Positions 16,322 to 26,241 of a stretch of DNA of 64,000 bases are shown here, one piece after another. The notes under the pieces are model-generated. The model did no database searches. It saw only the letters and a program-made list of their open reading frames with translations, and was not told the DNA's origin. Origin of the DNA: Methylobacillus methanolivorans (GTDB taxonomy: Bacteria > Pseudomonadota > Gammaproteobacteria > Burkholderiales > Methylophilaceae). How positions within the stretch are numbered: position 1 is the stretch's first letter; every line of letters begins with the position of its first letter. A program made the translations under genes and the position numbers. The DNA is taken from NCBI RefSeq assembly GCF_020531845.1, contig NZ_JAJAVF010000002.1:1399543-1463542 (forward strand). Reading direction: 5' to 3'.

Positions 16322-16349
16322 AATCATTTTCATGAGAGAGGTTTCCAAC

Positions 16350-17207
16350 ATGACCAACAGCATGACATTACCTGCGATTTCATCTTACGATAGCCTTGAT
16401 CAGTACATGCGTGCGATCAAGAGCTTCCCTGTGCTAAGCGCGGAAGAGGAATATCAACTTGCTACCAGCCTCAAAAAGGAAAATGACCTGGAAGCGGCTA
16501 AGAAGCTCGTTGTTTCACACTTGCGCCTAGTGGCTAGCATCGCACGTAACTACTCAGGTTATGGCCTGCCACAATCAGACCTGATACAGGAAGGCAATAT
16601 AGGACTGATGAAGGCAGTACGTCGCTTTGACCCTGAACGCGGAGTACGCCTGGTATCTTTTGCCATGCACTGGATCAAGGCCGAGATTCACGAATATATC
16701 GTGCGCAACTGGCGCTTGGTGAAAGTGGCTACCACCAAGGCTCAGCGCAAGCTCTTCTTCAACTTGCGCAGCATGAAAAGTGATAAATCTGCCAGCCTAC
16801 AATCTGAAGAGGTCGCACATATTGCGCGAGAGTTGAACGTCAAGCCTGAAGATGTGCTGGAGATGGAATCTCGTATGTCCGGGCATGAAATTTCGCTTGA
16901 GGGCAACGCGGATGATGAGAGTGAGGATGTCTTCGCCCCCATCTCTTACTTGCAAGCGACACAGGCTGAACCTTCCGAGATTCTAGAAGAACAGGAAATC
17001 GAACATCTGCATACGGCCGGTCTTTCGACCGCACTTGCCAAGCTGGATGATCGCAGCCGCCGTATCTTGGAGGCACGCTGGTTACAGGACGACAGTGGCG
17101 CAACCCTGCATGACTTGGCTGAAGAATTTGGCGTTTCTGCCGAACGTATCCGTCAGATTGAACAGAAGGCCATGAAACAGATGAAGGGTTTTTTAACCCC
17201 GGCATAA
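16350..17207 (+). CDS. rpoH: RNA polymerase heat-shock sigma factor RpoH
   Basis: A 285-residue sigma-70 family factor of normal length for sigma-32. Region 2 spans about 45-120 (DLIQEGNIGLMKAVRRFDPE, FAMHWIKAEIHEYIVRNWR), the RpoH box is QRKLFFNLRSMK (residues about 130-141), and region 4 contains LHDLAEEFGVSAERIRQIEQ. It directs polymerase to chaperone and protease promoters on heat shock. The ATG at 16350 has GAGAGG eight bases upstream. The CIRCE element places the gene under HrcA, so transcriptional control adds to the usual mRNA and protein-stability control. A terminator follows at 17227. Confidence 0.96.
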   Translation: MTNSMTLPAISSYDSLDQYMRAIKSFPVLSAEEEYQLATSLKKENDLEAAKKLVVSHLRLVASIARNYSGYGLPQSDLIQEGNIGLMKAVRRFDPERGVRLVSFAMHWIKAEIHEYIVRNWRLVKVATTKAQRKLFFNLRSMKSDKSASLQSEEVAHIARELNVKPEDVLEMESRMSGHEISLEGNADDESEDVFAPISYLQATQAEPSEILEEQEIEHLHTAGLSTALAKLDDRSRRILEARWLQDDSGATLHDLAEEFGVSAERIRQIEQKAMKQMKGFLTPA

Positions 17208-17226
17208 TTCAATCTCGTACCACAAT

Positions 17227-17252
17227 AAAAAGGCTGCAATCGCAGCCTTTTT
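17227..17252. terminator. Bidirectional terminator between rpoH and the ccoS operon
   Basis: GGCTGC/GCAGCC stem with loop AATC, flanked by five A on the left and five T on the right, so it works in both directions. It ends rpoH and the leftward dynamin-ccoS operon. Confidence 0.9.
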
Positions 17253-17269
17253 CTCCAATTCGCGTTATC

Positions 17270-17401
17270 TTACCCAAAAAAGATAACTGACAACGCGCTC
17301 AACCAAGACATGATAATGAGGCCTATCGTGATCGTGAGCGGCAGATTTGCAAAAGTAAAATAGGACTTGAGACCCTCGTCCGCATTATTGGTAGTAGCCA
17401 T
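17270..17401 (-). CDS. 43-residue membrane protein downstream of ccoS
   Basis: ATG at 17401 with GGGGA seven bases upstream, stop TAA at 17270. The protein begins MATTNNADEGLKSY and has one hydrophobic helix (about residues 19-41, LPLTITIGLIIMSWLS...). It follows ccoS by 17 bases and precedes the terminator, so it is the last gene of that operon. Several terminal oxidases carry single-helix subunits of this size (CcoM, CydX), but I do not recognise this sequence as one of them. Confidence 0.65.
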   Translation of the reverse strand: MATTNNADEGLKSYFTFANLPLTITIGLIIMSWLSALSVIFFG

Positions 17402-17418
17402 TCAAATTCCCCAGCAAG

Positions 17419-17625
17419 TTATTTGGTTATTTTATTCTGATTAGCCCCACTCTTCAAGTGGTTAAATGGAATCATGGGATCATCATCATCCATTAATATC
17501 CGTTGTGCAGGTCCTTCAAGATCATCGTACTGACCACTTCTAATTGCCCATAGAATACCCGCAGCCGCAAAACCGATAAACACAAATGTCAGGCCCAGCT
17601 GCAACACTAGGCTGGTTAGATTCAT
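17419..17625 (-). CDS. ccoS: Cytochrome cbb3 oxidase assembly protein CcoS
   Basis: A 68-residue protein with one N-terminal helix and the CcoS hallmark AIRSGQYDDLEGPAQRILMD followed by a run of Asp. CcoS is needed for cofactor insertion during cbb3 oxidase maturation. Normally it follows ccoI in a ccoGHIS cluster. Here its start overlaps the stop of a dynamin-like GTPase gene (ATGA) and no other cco gene is near, which is unusual. Confidence 0.9.
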   Translation of the reverse strand: MNLTSLVLQLGLTFVFIGFAAAGILWAIRSGQYDDLEGPAQRILMDDDDPMIPFNHLKSGANQNKITK

Positions 17626-19580
17626 GCCGCTTCATCCTCAACTCTATTTTCAAAAACCAGCGCATTATGCATGTGCTGGCGTAACACCTTGAGGTCAGCC
17701 ATCTGGCCCAAGATGCTTTTCTCGATGACTTCCAGCTCGCCGATACGGTCTTCCAGTGTATCTGTTGCCTTGTAGATACGCTTGATACTTTCCAGGCGCC
17801 GGCGCAACTGCAATTGATGCTCGCGCACCTGCGACTCCATTGGGGCAATCACCGCTTTCAACCAATTTTCAACGTCATGATTAGCCACTTCGTACACATG
17901 GATCACTCGGCTGGCGAGTGTCTCAAAGAACTTTGACGTCAATGTCATCTTTTCGTTCGTCAACATATTCAACGTCGTATTGAATTGTTCACGATAGGCG
18001 CGCTCGAGCTTGCCAAGCTCCTTCTGGTAACGCAGTGTTGAAAACGCAGGTGGTTCAGCCTTGCGCAGGCCATGCTCTTCGGCAAACTTGTCGTACATCG
18101 CATCCATCATGCGCTTGATTTCGTCAATCTGAGCCTCAGATTTCACTAGACGATCACGCAAATCAGCAAAGAACCCATCCATCGCACTACGGATACTTTT
18201 GGTAAAGCTGGCATTGATCATGGTACTGCGGGTATTGGTCACCTGCACGCGCAAGGTTTCCATACCTAATAAGGTAAACAATTTGTTGGTCTGCTGAGAG
18301 AACACACTGCGTAGCGCCTGGAACCGCTGTAAGCCCTTCTCAAAAATTTCCTTGTCCACCTTGACCTTGTTCATCATGTGCTCGATGACATCTTCATTCT
18401 TACCTCGCAGCCCACGCAACTCGTCTAATTGCTCATTGAGGCTAGCAAGACGGGCATCCAGAAGAATATTCGAGTTTTTTACCAGTTCATCGACTTCACT
18501 CAGCGTATTGTCGCGCACGATCTCGCGCTTGGAGGGAATCAGTTCATCAGACAAAGCCTTTTCTAATGCAGGCAAGCCAGTACGCGCCAATAAGGCATCA
18601 TCCTTGGCAATCTTTGCCAGCAAGCCTTTTTGCGCCGAAATCGGGAAAATCTGTTCCTCATCCAGCCCAAGCAACTCGGCACTGGTCTTGATCTGCTTGG
18701 CTATTTCACGGTCTATCTCTGACTCGTTACGCAATTCATCCCATAGACCATCAATTTTGTTCAATACAGCCAGCCTGCCCTTTTGCTTCCAGCGCGTACC
18801 ACTGATGTACTGGCGCCATACATCGATCTCGGACTTGGTCACACCAGTGTCAGCAGAAAGCAGGAAAAGCACGGCATGCGCGTTCGGCAGCATGTTGAGG
18901 GTAAGCTCCGGCTCGGTACCAATCGCATTGAGGCCTGGGGTATCCAGAATCACCAGCCCCTGCTCCAGCAAAGGATGAGGAAAATTGATGACTGCATACC
19001 GCCAGCAAGGAATATCAACGGTGCCATCGGCATTCACCGCCAGCGCATCATCCGCACTATTCGTATCGAACAATCCATAACGCTCGGCATCTTCCACCGA
19101 TACACGCTTGGTACGGCTGACTTCCCTGAACACCTCCACCATATTGTCGCTATTGCTGACATCAAATGGCAGGATGGTCCATTCTTCGGGGTAACGCTTG
19201 TATTCGGTAGTGGTTGCATCTGAAGTCCGGGTTTCTACCGGCAGGAGCTGCAACGAAGTGGGTTTTGATGGATCGTAGAGTAGCTCAGTGGGGCACATGG
19301 TGGTGCGGCCGGCACTGGATGGTAGCAAACGCTGCCCATATGCCGCAAAGAAGATGGCATTGATCAGCTCAGATTTTCCACGCGAAAACTCAGCGACGAA
19401 AGCCACATTGAGTTTGTCCTCGCGCAAGCGCTCCAACAACTGCTGCAATCGTAGGTCTATCTGGGCATCATTGAGCTCCTGCTCATTGAGCCAGCTACGA
19501 TAGTCACTAATGGTGTCCACCAAGGCTTTGCGCCAATCGGCATATGCCTGAAAGTGGCGTTCAAGCTTGTTTTCCGCCAT
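17622..19580 (-). CDS. Dynamin family GTPase
   Basis: A 652-residue large GTPase. G1 is AEFSRGKSELINA (residue about 65), G2 lies around GRTTMCPTE, G3 is DTPGLNAIG, and G4 is LNKIDGLW. The C-terminal half is almost entirely helical and charged, as in bacterial dynamin-like proteins that bind or remodel membranes. A substitution gives SRGKS where many GTPases have GxGKS. It is the first gene of the operon ending with ccoS and a small membrane protein, which suggests a role in the inner membrane; that link is inference. Confidence 0.88.
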   Translation of the reverse strand: MAENKLERHFQAYADWRKALVDTISDYRSWLNEQELNDAQIDLRLQQLLERLREDKLNVAFVAEFSRGKSELINAIFFAAYGQRLLPSSAGRTTMCPTELLYDPSKPTSLQLLPVETRTSDATTTEYKRYPEEWTILPFDVSNSDNMVEVFREVSRTKRVSVEDAERYGLFDTNSADDALAVNADGTVDIPCWRYAVINFPHPLLEQGLVILDTPGLNAIGTEPELTLNMLPNAHAVLFLLSADTGVTKSEIDVWRQYISGTRWKQKGRLAVLNKIDGLWDELRNESEIDREIAKQIKTSAELLGLDEEQIFPISAQKGLLAKIAKDDALLARTGLPALEKALSDELIPSKREIVRDNTLSEVDELVKNSNILLDARLASLNEQLDELRGLRGKNEDVIEHMMNKVKVDKEIFEKGLQRFQALRSVFSQQTNKLFTLLGMETLRVQVTNTRSTMINASFTKSIRSAMDGFFADLRDRLVKSEAQIDEIKRMMDAMYDKFAEEHGLRKAEPPAFSTLRYQKELGKLERAYREQFNTTLNMLTNEKMTLTSKFFETLASRVIHVYEVANHDVENWLKAVIAPMESQVREHQLQLRRRLESIKRIYKATDTLEDRIGELEVIEKSILGQMADLKVLRQHMHNALVFENRVEDEAA

Positions 19581-19773
19581 AGCACCCCCCGATGCTTTTT
19601 ATTTAAGCGCTACTCTAGCACGCCTGTGTAAATTATCAAACGAATCAGCTGCCTAAATCCGTTTCCACAGGCCGATTCACCACATATTATGCACAACGAT
19701 CATGACGGTATTTTGAAGCGCATGAATACATTCTGCTATCATCGCTTTTTGAGTAAATTCCGGCATTTGGCAG

Positions 19774-20148
19774 ATGAGCGGCTTAAGCCCAGACACTCCA
19801 CTTCCCACCGATATCCGCTTGCATCAGGTTTCTCGCACGCTGGAAATCACCTTCGATAATGGTGTCAGCGGCATGCTGCCTTGCGAATTCTTGCGGGTAT
19901 ATTCACCTTCAGCCGAGGTACAAGGGCATGGCAACCCCGTGCTGCAAACCGGCAAGCGGGATGTGAACATCACCGGCATCGAACCGGTCGGCCATTACGC
20001 CGTGAAACTGGTTTTCAGCGATGGGCACAATACCGGTCTTTACTCCTGGGATTATCTTTACGGATTGCTGCAACGACACGATACCTTGTGGCAAGAATAT
20101 CTCGAACGGCTTGCACAGGCAGGTGCCAGCCGTGACGCTGAACATTGA
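19774..20148 (+). CDS. DUF971 domain protein
   Basis: A 124-residue protein covering the DUF971 domain (also the N-terminal domain of gamma-butyrobetaine hydroxylase): IRLHQVSRTLEITFDNG, LPCEFLRVYSPSAEVQGHG and SWDYLYGLL are all present. Stand-alone versions are often linked to Fe-S scaffolds or ubiquinone genes. It is 15 bases before ubiE and presumably in the ubi operon. A helper role for a metal-dependent hydroxylase of the pathway is possible but unproven. Confidence 0.85.
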   Translation: MSGLSPDTPLPTDIRLHQVSRTLEITFDNGVSGMLPCEFLRVYSPSAEVQGHGNPVLQTGKRDVNITGIEPVGHYAVKLVFSDGHNTGLYSWDYLYGLLQRHDTLWQEYLERLAQAGASRDAEH

Positions 20149-20163
20149 TTTAAGGCAAATATC

Positions 20164-20904
20164 ATGAGCGACAACGCCAAGACACACTTCGGCTTCCAGA
20201 CTGTGGATGAGCGCGAAAAAGCCGGTAAAGTCGGTGAAGTATTCCACTCCGTGGCACGCAAGTATGACCTCATGAATGATGTCATGTCTGCCGGCCTTCA
20301 CCGCGCCTGGAAGCGCTTCACCATTGAAGTGAGCGGCGTGAGGCCTGGAGATCGCGTGCTGGACGTGGCTGGCGGTAGCGGCGACTTATCGCGCCTATTT
20401 TCCAACAAGGTCGGCCCGACAGGGCAAGTGATCCTCACCGACATCAATGCTTCAATGCTGGCCGTGGGGCGCGATCGCTTGATTGATGACGGCAAGGCTG
20501 TTCCAGCGTTGCAATGCGATGCAGAAAAGTTGCCTTTCCCTGACCAATATTTTGACTGTGTCATCGTCGCGTTCGGCCTGCGCAACATGACGCACAAAGA
20601 CAAGGCGCTGGCTGAAATGCAGCGTGTACTCAAGTCTGGTGGTCGCCTGCTGGTGCTGGAGTTCTCCCAGGTATGGAAGCCCTTGGCGCCGCTTTATGAT
20701 GCTTACTCCTTCAAGCTGCTACCTATCATGGGCAAACTGTTTGCGAATGATGCAGACAGTTACCGTTACCTGGCCGAATCTATCCGCATGCATCCCGATC
20801 AGGAAACCCTGAAGCAAATGATGCTGGATGCAGGCCTAGGCAAAGTCGACTACTACAATCTGGCTGCTGGCGTTGTTGCCCTGCACAAAGGCTGGAAAAC
20901 CTGA
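20164..20904 (+). CDS. ubiE: Demethylmenaquinone/2-polyprenyl-benzoquinol C-methyltransferase UbiE
   Basis: A 246-residue SAM-dependent methyltransferase. Motif I is [15 protein letters not shown], and the UbiE blocks [39 protein letters not shown] and [14 protein letters not shown] are intact. It methylates carbon 2 of the ubiquinone precursor at the membrane surface. Length is normal. It is cotranscribed with ubiJ and ubiB downstream. Confidence 0.97.
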   Translation: MSDNAKTHFGFQTVDEREKAGKVGEVFHSVARKYDLMNDVMSAGLHRAWKRFTIEVSGVRPGDRVLDVAGGSGDLSRLFSNKVGPTGQVILTDINASMLAVGRDRLIDDGKAVPALQCDAEKLPFPDQYFDCVIVAFGLRNMTHKDKALAEMQRVLKSGGRLLVLEFSQVWKPLAPLYDAYSFKLLPIMGKLFANDADSYRYLAESIRMHPDQETLKQMMLDAGLGKVDYYNLAAGVVALHKGWKT

Positions 20905-20935
20905 TCACCCTGCATCAGCCTGGACTAAACTCATC

Positions 20936-21523
20936 ATGCTGAAACCATTGCTTACTCGCCTGTTAAACCATTTATTAGCGCAAAACAGCTGGGCTGCGGA
21001 AGCTTTGCAACCATTCGGCGGCAAGCATGCGCGCATGATCCTGCCACCATTCAGCGCCACCATCGTCGTGCTGGAAGATGGTGGTCTCGCGCTTGCGGGC
21101 GAAACAGCCAATATCGACGCCACTATTACCGTGCCGCCGTCAGTAGCCCTTCGTATCCTGGCAGGCGATGACCATGTAGGCACATCTGCATCCATTACGG
21201 GCGATACCGAATTTGCTGCTGGCCTCGCCAGGGTGCTGCAAGGGATGAGCTGGGAGTACGAAGAAGACCTCAGCCGCATCGTCGGTGATATTCCGGCACA
21301 TGAAATCGCCAAGTTTGGTCGCAGTGCGGTTGAGAGAACCAAACGCCAAGCCCACAATGTGGCCAGCATGCTGGCCGAATACTGGCAGGAAGAGCAGCCA
21401 CTACTAGCCAAGCAACGTCATGTGACGCAATTCATCAAGGATGTGGACATCCTGCAAGAAGATACGGAACGCTTGGCAAAACGCATTAACAAACTGAAAC
21501 ACCGCCTGCAGGCGGATGAATAG
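20936..21523 (+). CDS. ubiJ: Ubiquinone biosynthesis accessory factor UbiJ (SCP2 domain)
   Basis: A 195-residue protein with an N-terminal SCP2 lipid-binding domain (residues about 15-115) and a helical, charged C-terminal tail ([20 protein letters not shown]). UbiJ binds ubiquinone intermediates and helps assemble the soluble Ubi complex with UbiK. The position between ubiE and ubiB is the same as in many proteobacteria and settles the assignment. The start at 20936 begins [14 protein letters not shown], the typical family N-terminus. Confidence 0.9.
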   Translation: MLKPLLTRLLNHLLAQNSWAAEALQPFGGKHARMILPPFSATIVVLEDGGLALAGETANIDATITVPPSVALRILAGDDHVGTSASITGDTEFAAGLARVLQGMSWEYEEDLSRIVGDIPAHEIAKFGRSAVERTKRQAHNVASMLAEYWQEEQPLLAKQRHVTQFIKDVDILQEDTERLAKRINKLKHRLQADE

Positions 21524-21534
21524 AAAGAGTCCGC

Positions 21535-23079
21535 ATGCATTGGTTGCGCCTGCTTAAGATTATTATTGTCACCCTGCGCTTTGGCCTAGACGAATTCATT
21601 CTGAGCCATACCAAGCTGCGCCCCTTGCAGCGTCCAGTCAATATGCTGCTCTTCTGGCGCAATACTTCACAACCTAGAGGTGAGCGCTTGCGCTTGGCTT
21701 TGGAATCTCTCGGTCCAATCTTCGTCAAGTTCGGCCAGATGCTTTCCACGCGGCGCGACCTGATTCCGCTAGATCTCGCTGACGAGCTGGCAAAGTTGCA
21801 GGATCGTGTTCCTGCCTTTCCCTACCAAGACGTAGAAATTATCCTCAAACAAGCTTATGGCAAGGAAGTGCTGGATGTGTTCCAGAGCTTCGATGTCGAA
21901 CCGATCGCCAGCGCGTCTGTCGCCCAGGTACATTTTGCCCAGTTGCCCGATGGCAAGCCGGTAGCCGTCAAGATTCTGCGTCCAGGCATAGGCAAGACCA
22001 TCGCAAAAGACCTCAAGCTGCTTGATGGTGCAGCATGGTTATTGCACACGCTGTCATCCGATGGCAAACGCCTGAAACCACGAGAGGTAGTCGCCGAATT
22101 TGCACGCCACATCCATAGCGAGCTCGACCTCATGCTGGAAGCTGCCAACTGCAGCCTGTTGGGCCGCAACTTTGCCGACAAGCGCCTGCTTATCGTGCCA
22201 GAGGTTTATTGGGACTGGTGCCATGAACAAGTAATGGTGATGGAACGCATGGTCAGCACCCCCATCAGTCAAGTGGCCTATCTGCGCGAGATTGGCGTCG
22301 ATATTCCTAAGCTGGCACGCGATGGCGTGGAGATATTCTTCACACAGGTATTCCGTGATGGCTTCTTCCATGCTGACATGCACCCAGGCAATGTGCAGGT
22401 CGCCGATGATGGCCGTTATGTCGCACTGGATTTCGGCATCATGGGCAGCCTCAATGATGAAGACAAGCAATACCTCGCGCGCAACTTCCTCGCTTTCTTC
22501 CGCCGTGATTACCGTGAAGTAGCAAAAGCACACATTGAATCAGGCTGGGCACCCAAGGATACGCCGATCGACGAATTCGAGACCGCGATCCGCGCCGTGT
22601 GCGAGCCTATCTTCGACAAACCACTCAAGGAAATCTCGTTTGGCAAGGTACTGCTGCGCCTGTTCCAGACCTCGCGCCGCTTTGGTGTTGAAATCCAGCC
22701 ACAGCTTGCCATGCTGCAGAAAACCCTGCTCAATGTTGAAGGCCTGGGCCGCGACCTGGACCCTAATCTGGACTTGTGGAAGACCGCTCGCCCCTATTTG
22801 GAGCGTTGGATGTCAGAGCAAGTAGGCTGGCGTAGTGCTATCGACAACCTCAAGGCAGAGCTACCTTATTGGAGCAAGATACTGCCGCAAATGCCACGCC
22901 TGATTCACCAGCATCTTGAACACGGCCTGCAAACGCCTGTACGCTCGGCCGAGTTGCAACACCTTCTCGGTGAACACCAACGCCAGACACGTTGGCTGCG
23001 CCTGCTCTCGGTGGCATTGATCTTGCTCGTGTTATTGCAAAGTGCAGCGCTATTGGCTTGGTGGCTAAGCCAGCGTTAA
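21535..23079 (+). CDS. ubiB: Ubiquinone biosynthesis kinase-like protein UbiB
   Basis: A 514-residue atypical kinase/ATPase. The KxGQ motif is present in [14 protein letters not shown], followed by the A-rich loop [11 protein letters not shown], the lysine in VAVKILRPG, catalytic HADMHPGN and metal-binding LDFGIMG. Two hydrophobic C-terminal helices anchor it in the inner membrane. It is thought to extract or present lipid intermediates for the hydroxylase and methylase steps. It starts 12 bases after ubiJ. Confidence 0.97.
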   Translation: MHWLRLLKIIIVTLRFGLDEFILSHTKLRPLQRPVNMLLFWRNTSQPRGERLRLALESLGPIFVKFGQMLSTRRDLIPLDLADELAKLQDRVPAFPYQDVEIILKQAYGKEVLDVFQSFDVEPIASASVAQVHFAQLPDGKPVAVKILRPGIGKTIAKDLKLLDGAAWLLHTLSSDGKRLKPREVVAEFARHIHSELDLMLEAANCSLLGRNFADKRLLIVPEVYWDWCHEQVMVMERMVSTPISQVAYLREIGVDIPKLARDGVEIFFTQVFRDGFFHADMHPGNVQVADDGRYVALDFGIMGSLNDEDKQYLARNFLAFFRRDYREVAKAHIESGWAPKDTPIDEFETAIRAVCEPIFDKPLKEISFGKVLLRLFQTSRRFGVEIQPQLAMLQKTLLNVEGLGRDLDPNLDLWKTARPYLERWMSEQVGWRSAIDNLKAELPYWSKILPQMPRLIHQHLEHGLQTPVRSAELQHLLGEHQRQTRWLRLLSVALILLVLLQSAALLAWWLSQR

Positions 23080-23221
23080 ACCTGCTTGACTAACATTCAC
23101 AAACCCATTGATTTTGAGCAACAAAGCCCACTTTCAGGATAAGTTTTTGCTAAAATCTGCCTGCCTTTGAACAGGCCACTTTTTTATTCATCTTTCAACC
23201 TCATAGCAAAGGGCTGGTTTA

Positions 23222-24703
23222 GTGCTGATCTGGTTTGTCATTCTCTACGTCATGGTGTCGATCAGCATCGGCCTATTTGCCGCCACCCGCGTCAAGACCA
23301 CCAAGGATTACGCCGTAGCTGGACGCCACTTGCCGCTGCCCGTGGTCATGGCAACCGTGTTCGCCACCTGGTTTGGCGCAGAAGCTGTGTTCGGCGTTTC
23401 TGCCACCTTCGTCAAGGATGGCCTCAACGGCATTGTTGCCGATCCATTTGGCTCCAGCATGTGCCTGGTGATTGCAGGCTTCTTCTTCGCAACCAAGCTC
23501 TACAAGCTCAACATCATTACCCTAGGCGACTTCTACCGCATGCGCTACAACCGCACCGTGGAAGTGCTCACTACGATTGCCATCGTCATTTCCTACCTGG
23601 GCTGGGTTGCCGCGCAAATCAAGGCATTAGGTCTGATTTTCCACATCATCACTGACGGCGCGGTGAGCGAGGAAGCCGGCATGATCCTCGGCACCGCCAT
23701 CGTGCTCACCTACACTACCCTGGGCGGCATGCTCTCGGTCGCCATCCTGGATTTCGTTCAAATGAGCGTCATCATCGGCGGCATGCTCTATATCGCCTAC
23801 ATGGTCTCAGGCATGACCGGCGGCGTTGCGCCCGTCATCGAGCATGCGCGTCTGGCCGGCAAGCTGGACTTCTTCCCGCCAGCCGACCCCTGGCTCTGGG
23901 TCACCTTCATCGGCGCCTGGATGACCATGATGTTGGGCTCCATTCCGCAGCAGGACGTCTTCCAGCGCATCACCTCGGCCAAGAGCGCCAAGGTCGCCAT
24001 CTGGGGCTCCGTCCTGGGCGCCTCGGTCTACTTCTGCTTCACCTTCGTGCCCATGTTCATCGCTTACTCGGCCACCTTGATCGACCCCGGTTTCTTCAAT
24101 ACCCTGATCGACCAGGACTCACAGCGCGTATTGCCTACGCTAGTGCTACAGCATATGCCGATCGCCGCCCAGGTGATTTTCTTCGGCGCCGTGCTATCGG
24201 CGATCATGAGCTGCTCGTCCGCTACCTTGCTCGCACCCTCTATCTCGTTCGCAGAGAACATCGTGCGTGGTTACCTCCCACACCTGGATGATCGCGGCTT
24301 CCTCAAGATCATGCGTATTTGCTTGCTGGGCTTTGCCAGCTGCGTGCTCGTCTATGCGTTAAACACCAATCTTTCTATCTTCCGCATGGTGGAATCTGCC
24401 TACAAGATCACGCTAGCGGGTGCATTTGTGCCGCTGTTCTTCGGCGTATTCTGGAAACGTGCGACCAATCAGGGCGCCCTGGCCGCCATCATTGGCGGCA
24501 TCAGCACCTGGGTGTTGGTGGAAGTATTGGTGGGTGAGGAAAGCTTGATACCACCACAATTGCTAGGGCTAGGCGTCAGCATCATCGGCATGGTGGCAGG
24601 CTCACTGTTACCGCAGAAGATCGCCCCACAGCGCCGCCATGAGCAAGCAAGTTACCTGCATAATCATGCCGCGCATCCTCACGTACCGCATAAGGGTAGT
24701 TAA
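23222..24703 (+). CDS. Sodium:solute symporter (SSS) family protein
   Basis: A 493-residue membrane protein with about 13 helices and the SSS pattern (TKDYAVAGRHLPL near residue 30, ATWFGAEAVFGVSA, GDFYRMRYN). The C-terminus is His-rich (HNHAAHPHVPHKG). The substrate is not evident. GTG start, with AAAGGG nine bases upstream. A -10-like TAAAAT occurs at about 23149. It converges with mxaL, whose stop lies 18 bases away, so it is not part of that operon. Base composition is richer in G+C than in ubiB before it. Confidence 0.85.
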   Translation: MLIWFVILYVMVSISIGLFAATRVKTTKDYAVAGRHLPLPVVMATVFATWFGAEAVFGVSATFVKDGLNGIVADPFGSSMCLVIAGFFFATKLYKLNIITLGDFYRMRYNRTVEVLTTIAIVISYLGWVAAQIKALGLIFHIITDGAVSEEAGMILGTAIVLTYTTLGGMLSVAILDFVQMSVIIGGMLYIAYMVSGMTGGVAPVIEHARLAGKLDFFPPADPWLWVTFIGAWMTMMLGSIPQQDVFQRITSAKSAKVAIWGSVLGASVYFCFTFVPMFIAYSATLIDPGFFNTLIDQDSQRVLPTLVLQHMPIAAQVIFFGAVLSAIMSCSSATLLAPSISFAENIVRGYLPHLDDRGFLKIMRICLLGFASCVLVYALNTNLSIFRMVESAYKITLAGAFVPLFFGVFWKRATNQGALAAIIGGISTWVLVEVLVGEESLIPPQLLGLGVSIIGMVAGSLLPQKIAPQRRHEQASYLHNHAAHPHVPHKGS

Positions 24704-24721
24704 CAATGCCTGTAAGCCTTA

Positions 24722-25708
24722 TTAAGCTTGGGTAGGCTCTGCTTTTAGTCTCTGACGGATATACGGCCAATAACTGGCAAGAATCAATACCAAGGCCAGC
24801 AAGAGATAGGCCCAGCGCAATGAATAAGCCGTGACAAAGCTGGCGACTGGTTTCTGCTTCTGCACGAAGGTGTAGAAATCAGGCTTGTCCTGTCCATGTA
24901 CGTACTGTGCATTGATTTCCTCGGCCAGCTCCTGCAAATATGCCTCTTCCAGCTTGGAAAGATAGCGGTCATATTCCGCCGAAGCTACCACTGGGTCAGG
25001 GTCGTCACGGCTGGTATCGTTATAGGTAACGCCGACCGCACCGGCCGAATTCTCCTTGGCATCGGAGGACCAATAGCCCACCCACTTGTTGCTGGAGTTA
25101 TAACGCGGAATCGGCACATCTTCGCTGCCACCGACGCCGACGAAGACGATATTCTCGCCAATCTGCACGTCATCGAGCTTGAGCTTGTTGATCGCATTCA
25201 CCTTGGGCGCCTCGTCGCCATCGGTGAAGAACAACAGACGCGCAGGCGCATTGAGCGAGTCGAAGGCCTTGGCGGCACCCTTGACGCCAAAACTAATGCG
25301 GCTGTTGCCGCGCCAGGACATGCGCCACTCCAGGTGCTCGATCGCATCGACGATGATGTCATAGTTGGCACAGGTTTCCAGCGGCGTGAACAACAACGCA
25401 ACATCTTCAGCGGCAAATACGCCGAGACTGAAATAAGTACCGCAAGGCGAATTCTCCACCAGCTTGCGCATCAGGTGGCGCGTATAGGCCATGCGACTCA
25501 CCTGCTTGCCGTTGAGGCTGACGTCCTCAGCGTTCATGCTTTGCGAGACATCAGCAAGCAAGAGGTAGTTGTGCACGCGCTGCTTGAGTTGTATTTCCGG
25601 CTTGAATATTGCCAGCAACAGTAATACGACCACCAACAGGTACAGCCCAGACTCGTAATGATCCTTGACCCAGCGCCAGCCATGGCGCAGCCTCAACTGC
25701 CACTTCAT
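24722..25708 (-). CDS. mxaL: MxaL, VWA-domain protein of methanol dehydrogenase maturation
   Basis: A 328-residue protein with membrane helices near residues 20-40 and 300-318 around a von Willebrand A domain. The MIDAS motif is LLADVSQSMNAED. It is the last gene of mxaRSACKL and overlaps mxaK by ATGA. MxaACKL are needed for active, calcium-loaded methanol dehydrogenase in Methylorubrum; the VWA proteins probably work with the MoxR-type ATPase. The layout VWA-TPR-VWA also matches Bat operons, so the gene order and the methylotroph context decide the name. Confidence 0.85.
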   Translation of the reverse strand: MKWQLRLRHGWRWVKDHYESGLYLLVVVLLLLAIFKPEIQLKQRVHNYLLLADVSQSMNAEDVSLNGKQVSRMAYTRHLMRKLVENSPCGTYFSLGVFAAEDVALLFTPLETCANYDIIVDAIEHLEWRMSWRGNSRISFGVKGAAKAFDSLNAPARLLFFTDGDEAPKVNAINKLKLDDVQIGENIVFVGVGGSEDVPIPRYNSSNKWVGYWSSDAKENSAGAVGVTYNDTSRDDPDPVVASAEYDRYLSKLEEAYLQELAEEINAQYVHGQDKPDFYTFVQKQKPVASFVTAYSLRWAYLLLALVLILASYWPYIRQRLKAEPTQA

Positions 25709-26241
25709 GGCAGGCCCACCGGGATGTTACTGAGCTCCATGCCTTCCTGTTCCTTTTTCAACCCCTCAATGCCATTGGGTTGCACCAGCAGCATCAGGCT
25801 GAGGTTGAACTTTGCCTGCCTGAATGCGGGATCTAGCCGCAAGGCTTGCTCATAGGCAATCTGCGCTTGGGACAAGTCATATTTTGCCTCGTCCTTGAGG
25901 CTGCCATCATCATTGAGGCGGCGCTTCAGGCCGGACTGCAGGAGGTTGTTGCCAATGTTGTACTGCACCAGCGCCTGCTGCGGCTGGTTCAACCCGGTTT
26001 CGAGCAGTTGGCTGTAGCTTTGCACCGCGTGCTTGTAATCGCCGGACTCTCCCAGTTTGTAAGCCGCCATGAACTTCTGTTCGAAACCATAGCTGTCGTG
26101 AGTGACCAATGTGCCGGCCTGTATCTGACGGTTAGCATCATGGCGCTGCACCAGTGCATTGCCTTCGTAGACGCTGCCCGCCAACCCGGCAACGGTCAGC
26201 AGTCCAAACAGCAGGTTGAGGCCTTTTATGCGGATTCCCAT
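25705..26241 (-). CDS. mxaK: MxaK, TPR-type protein of methanol dehydrogenase maturation
   Basis: A 178-residue protein with one N-terminal helix (residues 8-27) and a TPR-like region (AAYKLGESGDYKHAVQSYSQ, VQYNIGNNLLQSGL, AYEQALRLDP). The C-terminus ends SNIPVGLP. It lies between the two VWA proteins MxaC and MxaL, overlapping mxaC by 16 bases and mxaL by four. Probably a periplasmic adaptor that holds the complex together (inference from Bat-type systems). Confidence 0.83.
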   Translation of the reverse strand: MGIRIKGLNLLFGLLTVAGLAGSVYEGNALVQRHDANRQIQAGTLVTHDSYGFEQKFMAAYKLGESGDYKHAVQSYSQLLETGLNQPQQALVQYNIGNNLLQSGLKRRLNDDGSLKDEAKYDLSQAQIAYEQALRLDPAFRQAKFNLSLMLLVQPNGIEGLKKEQEGMELSNIPVGLP

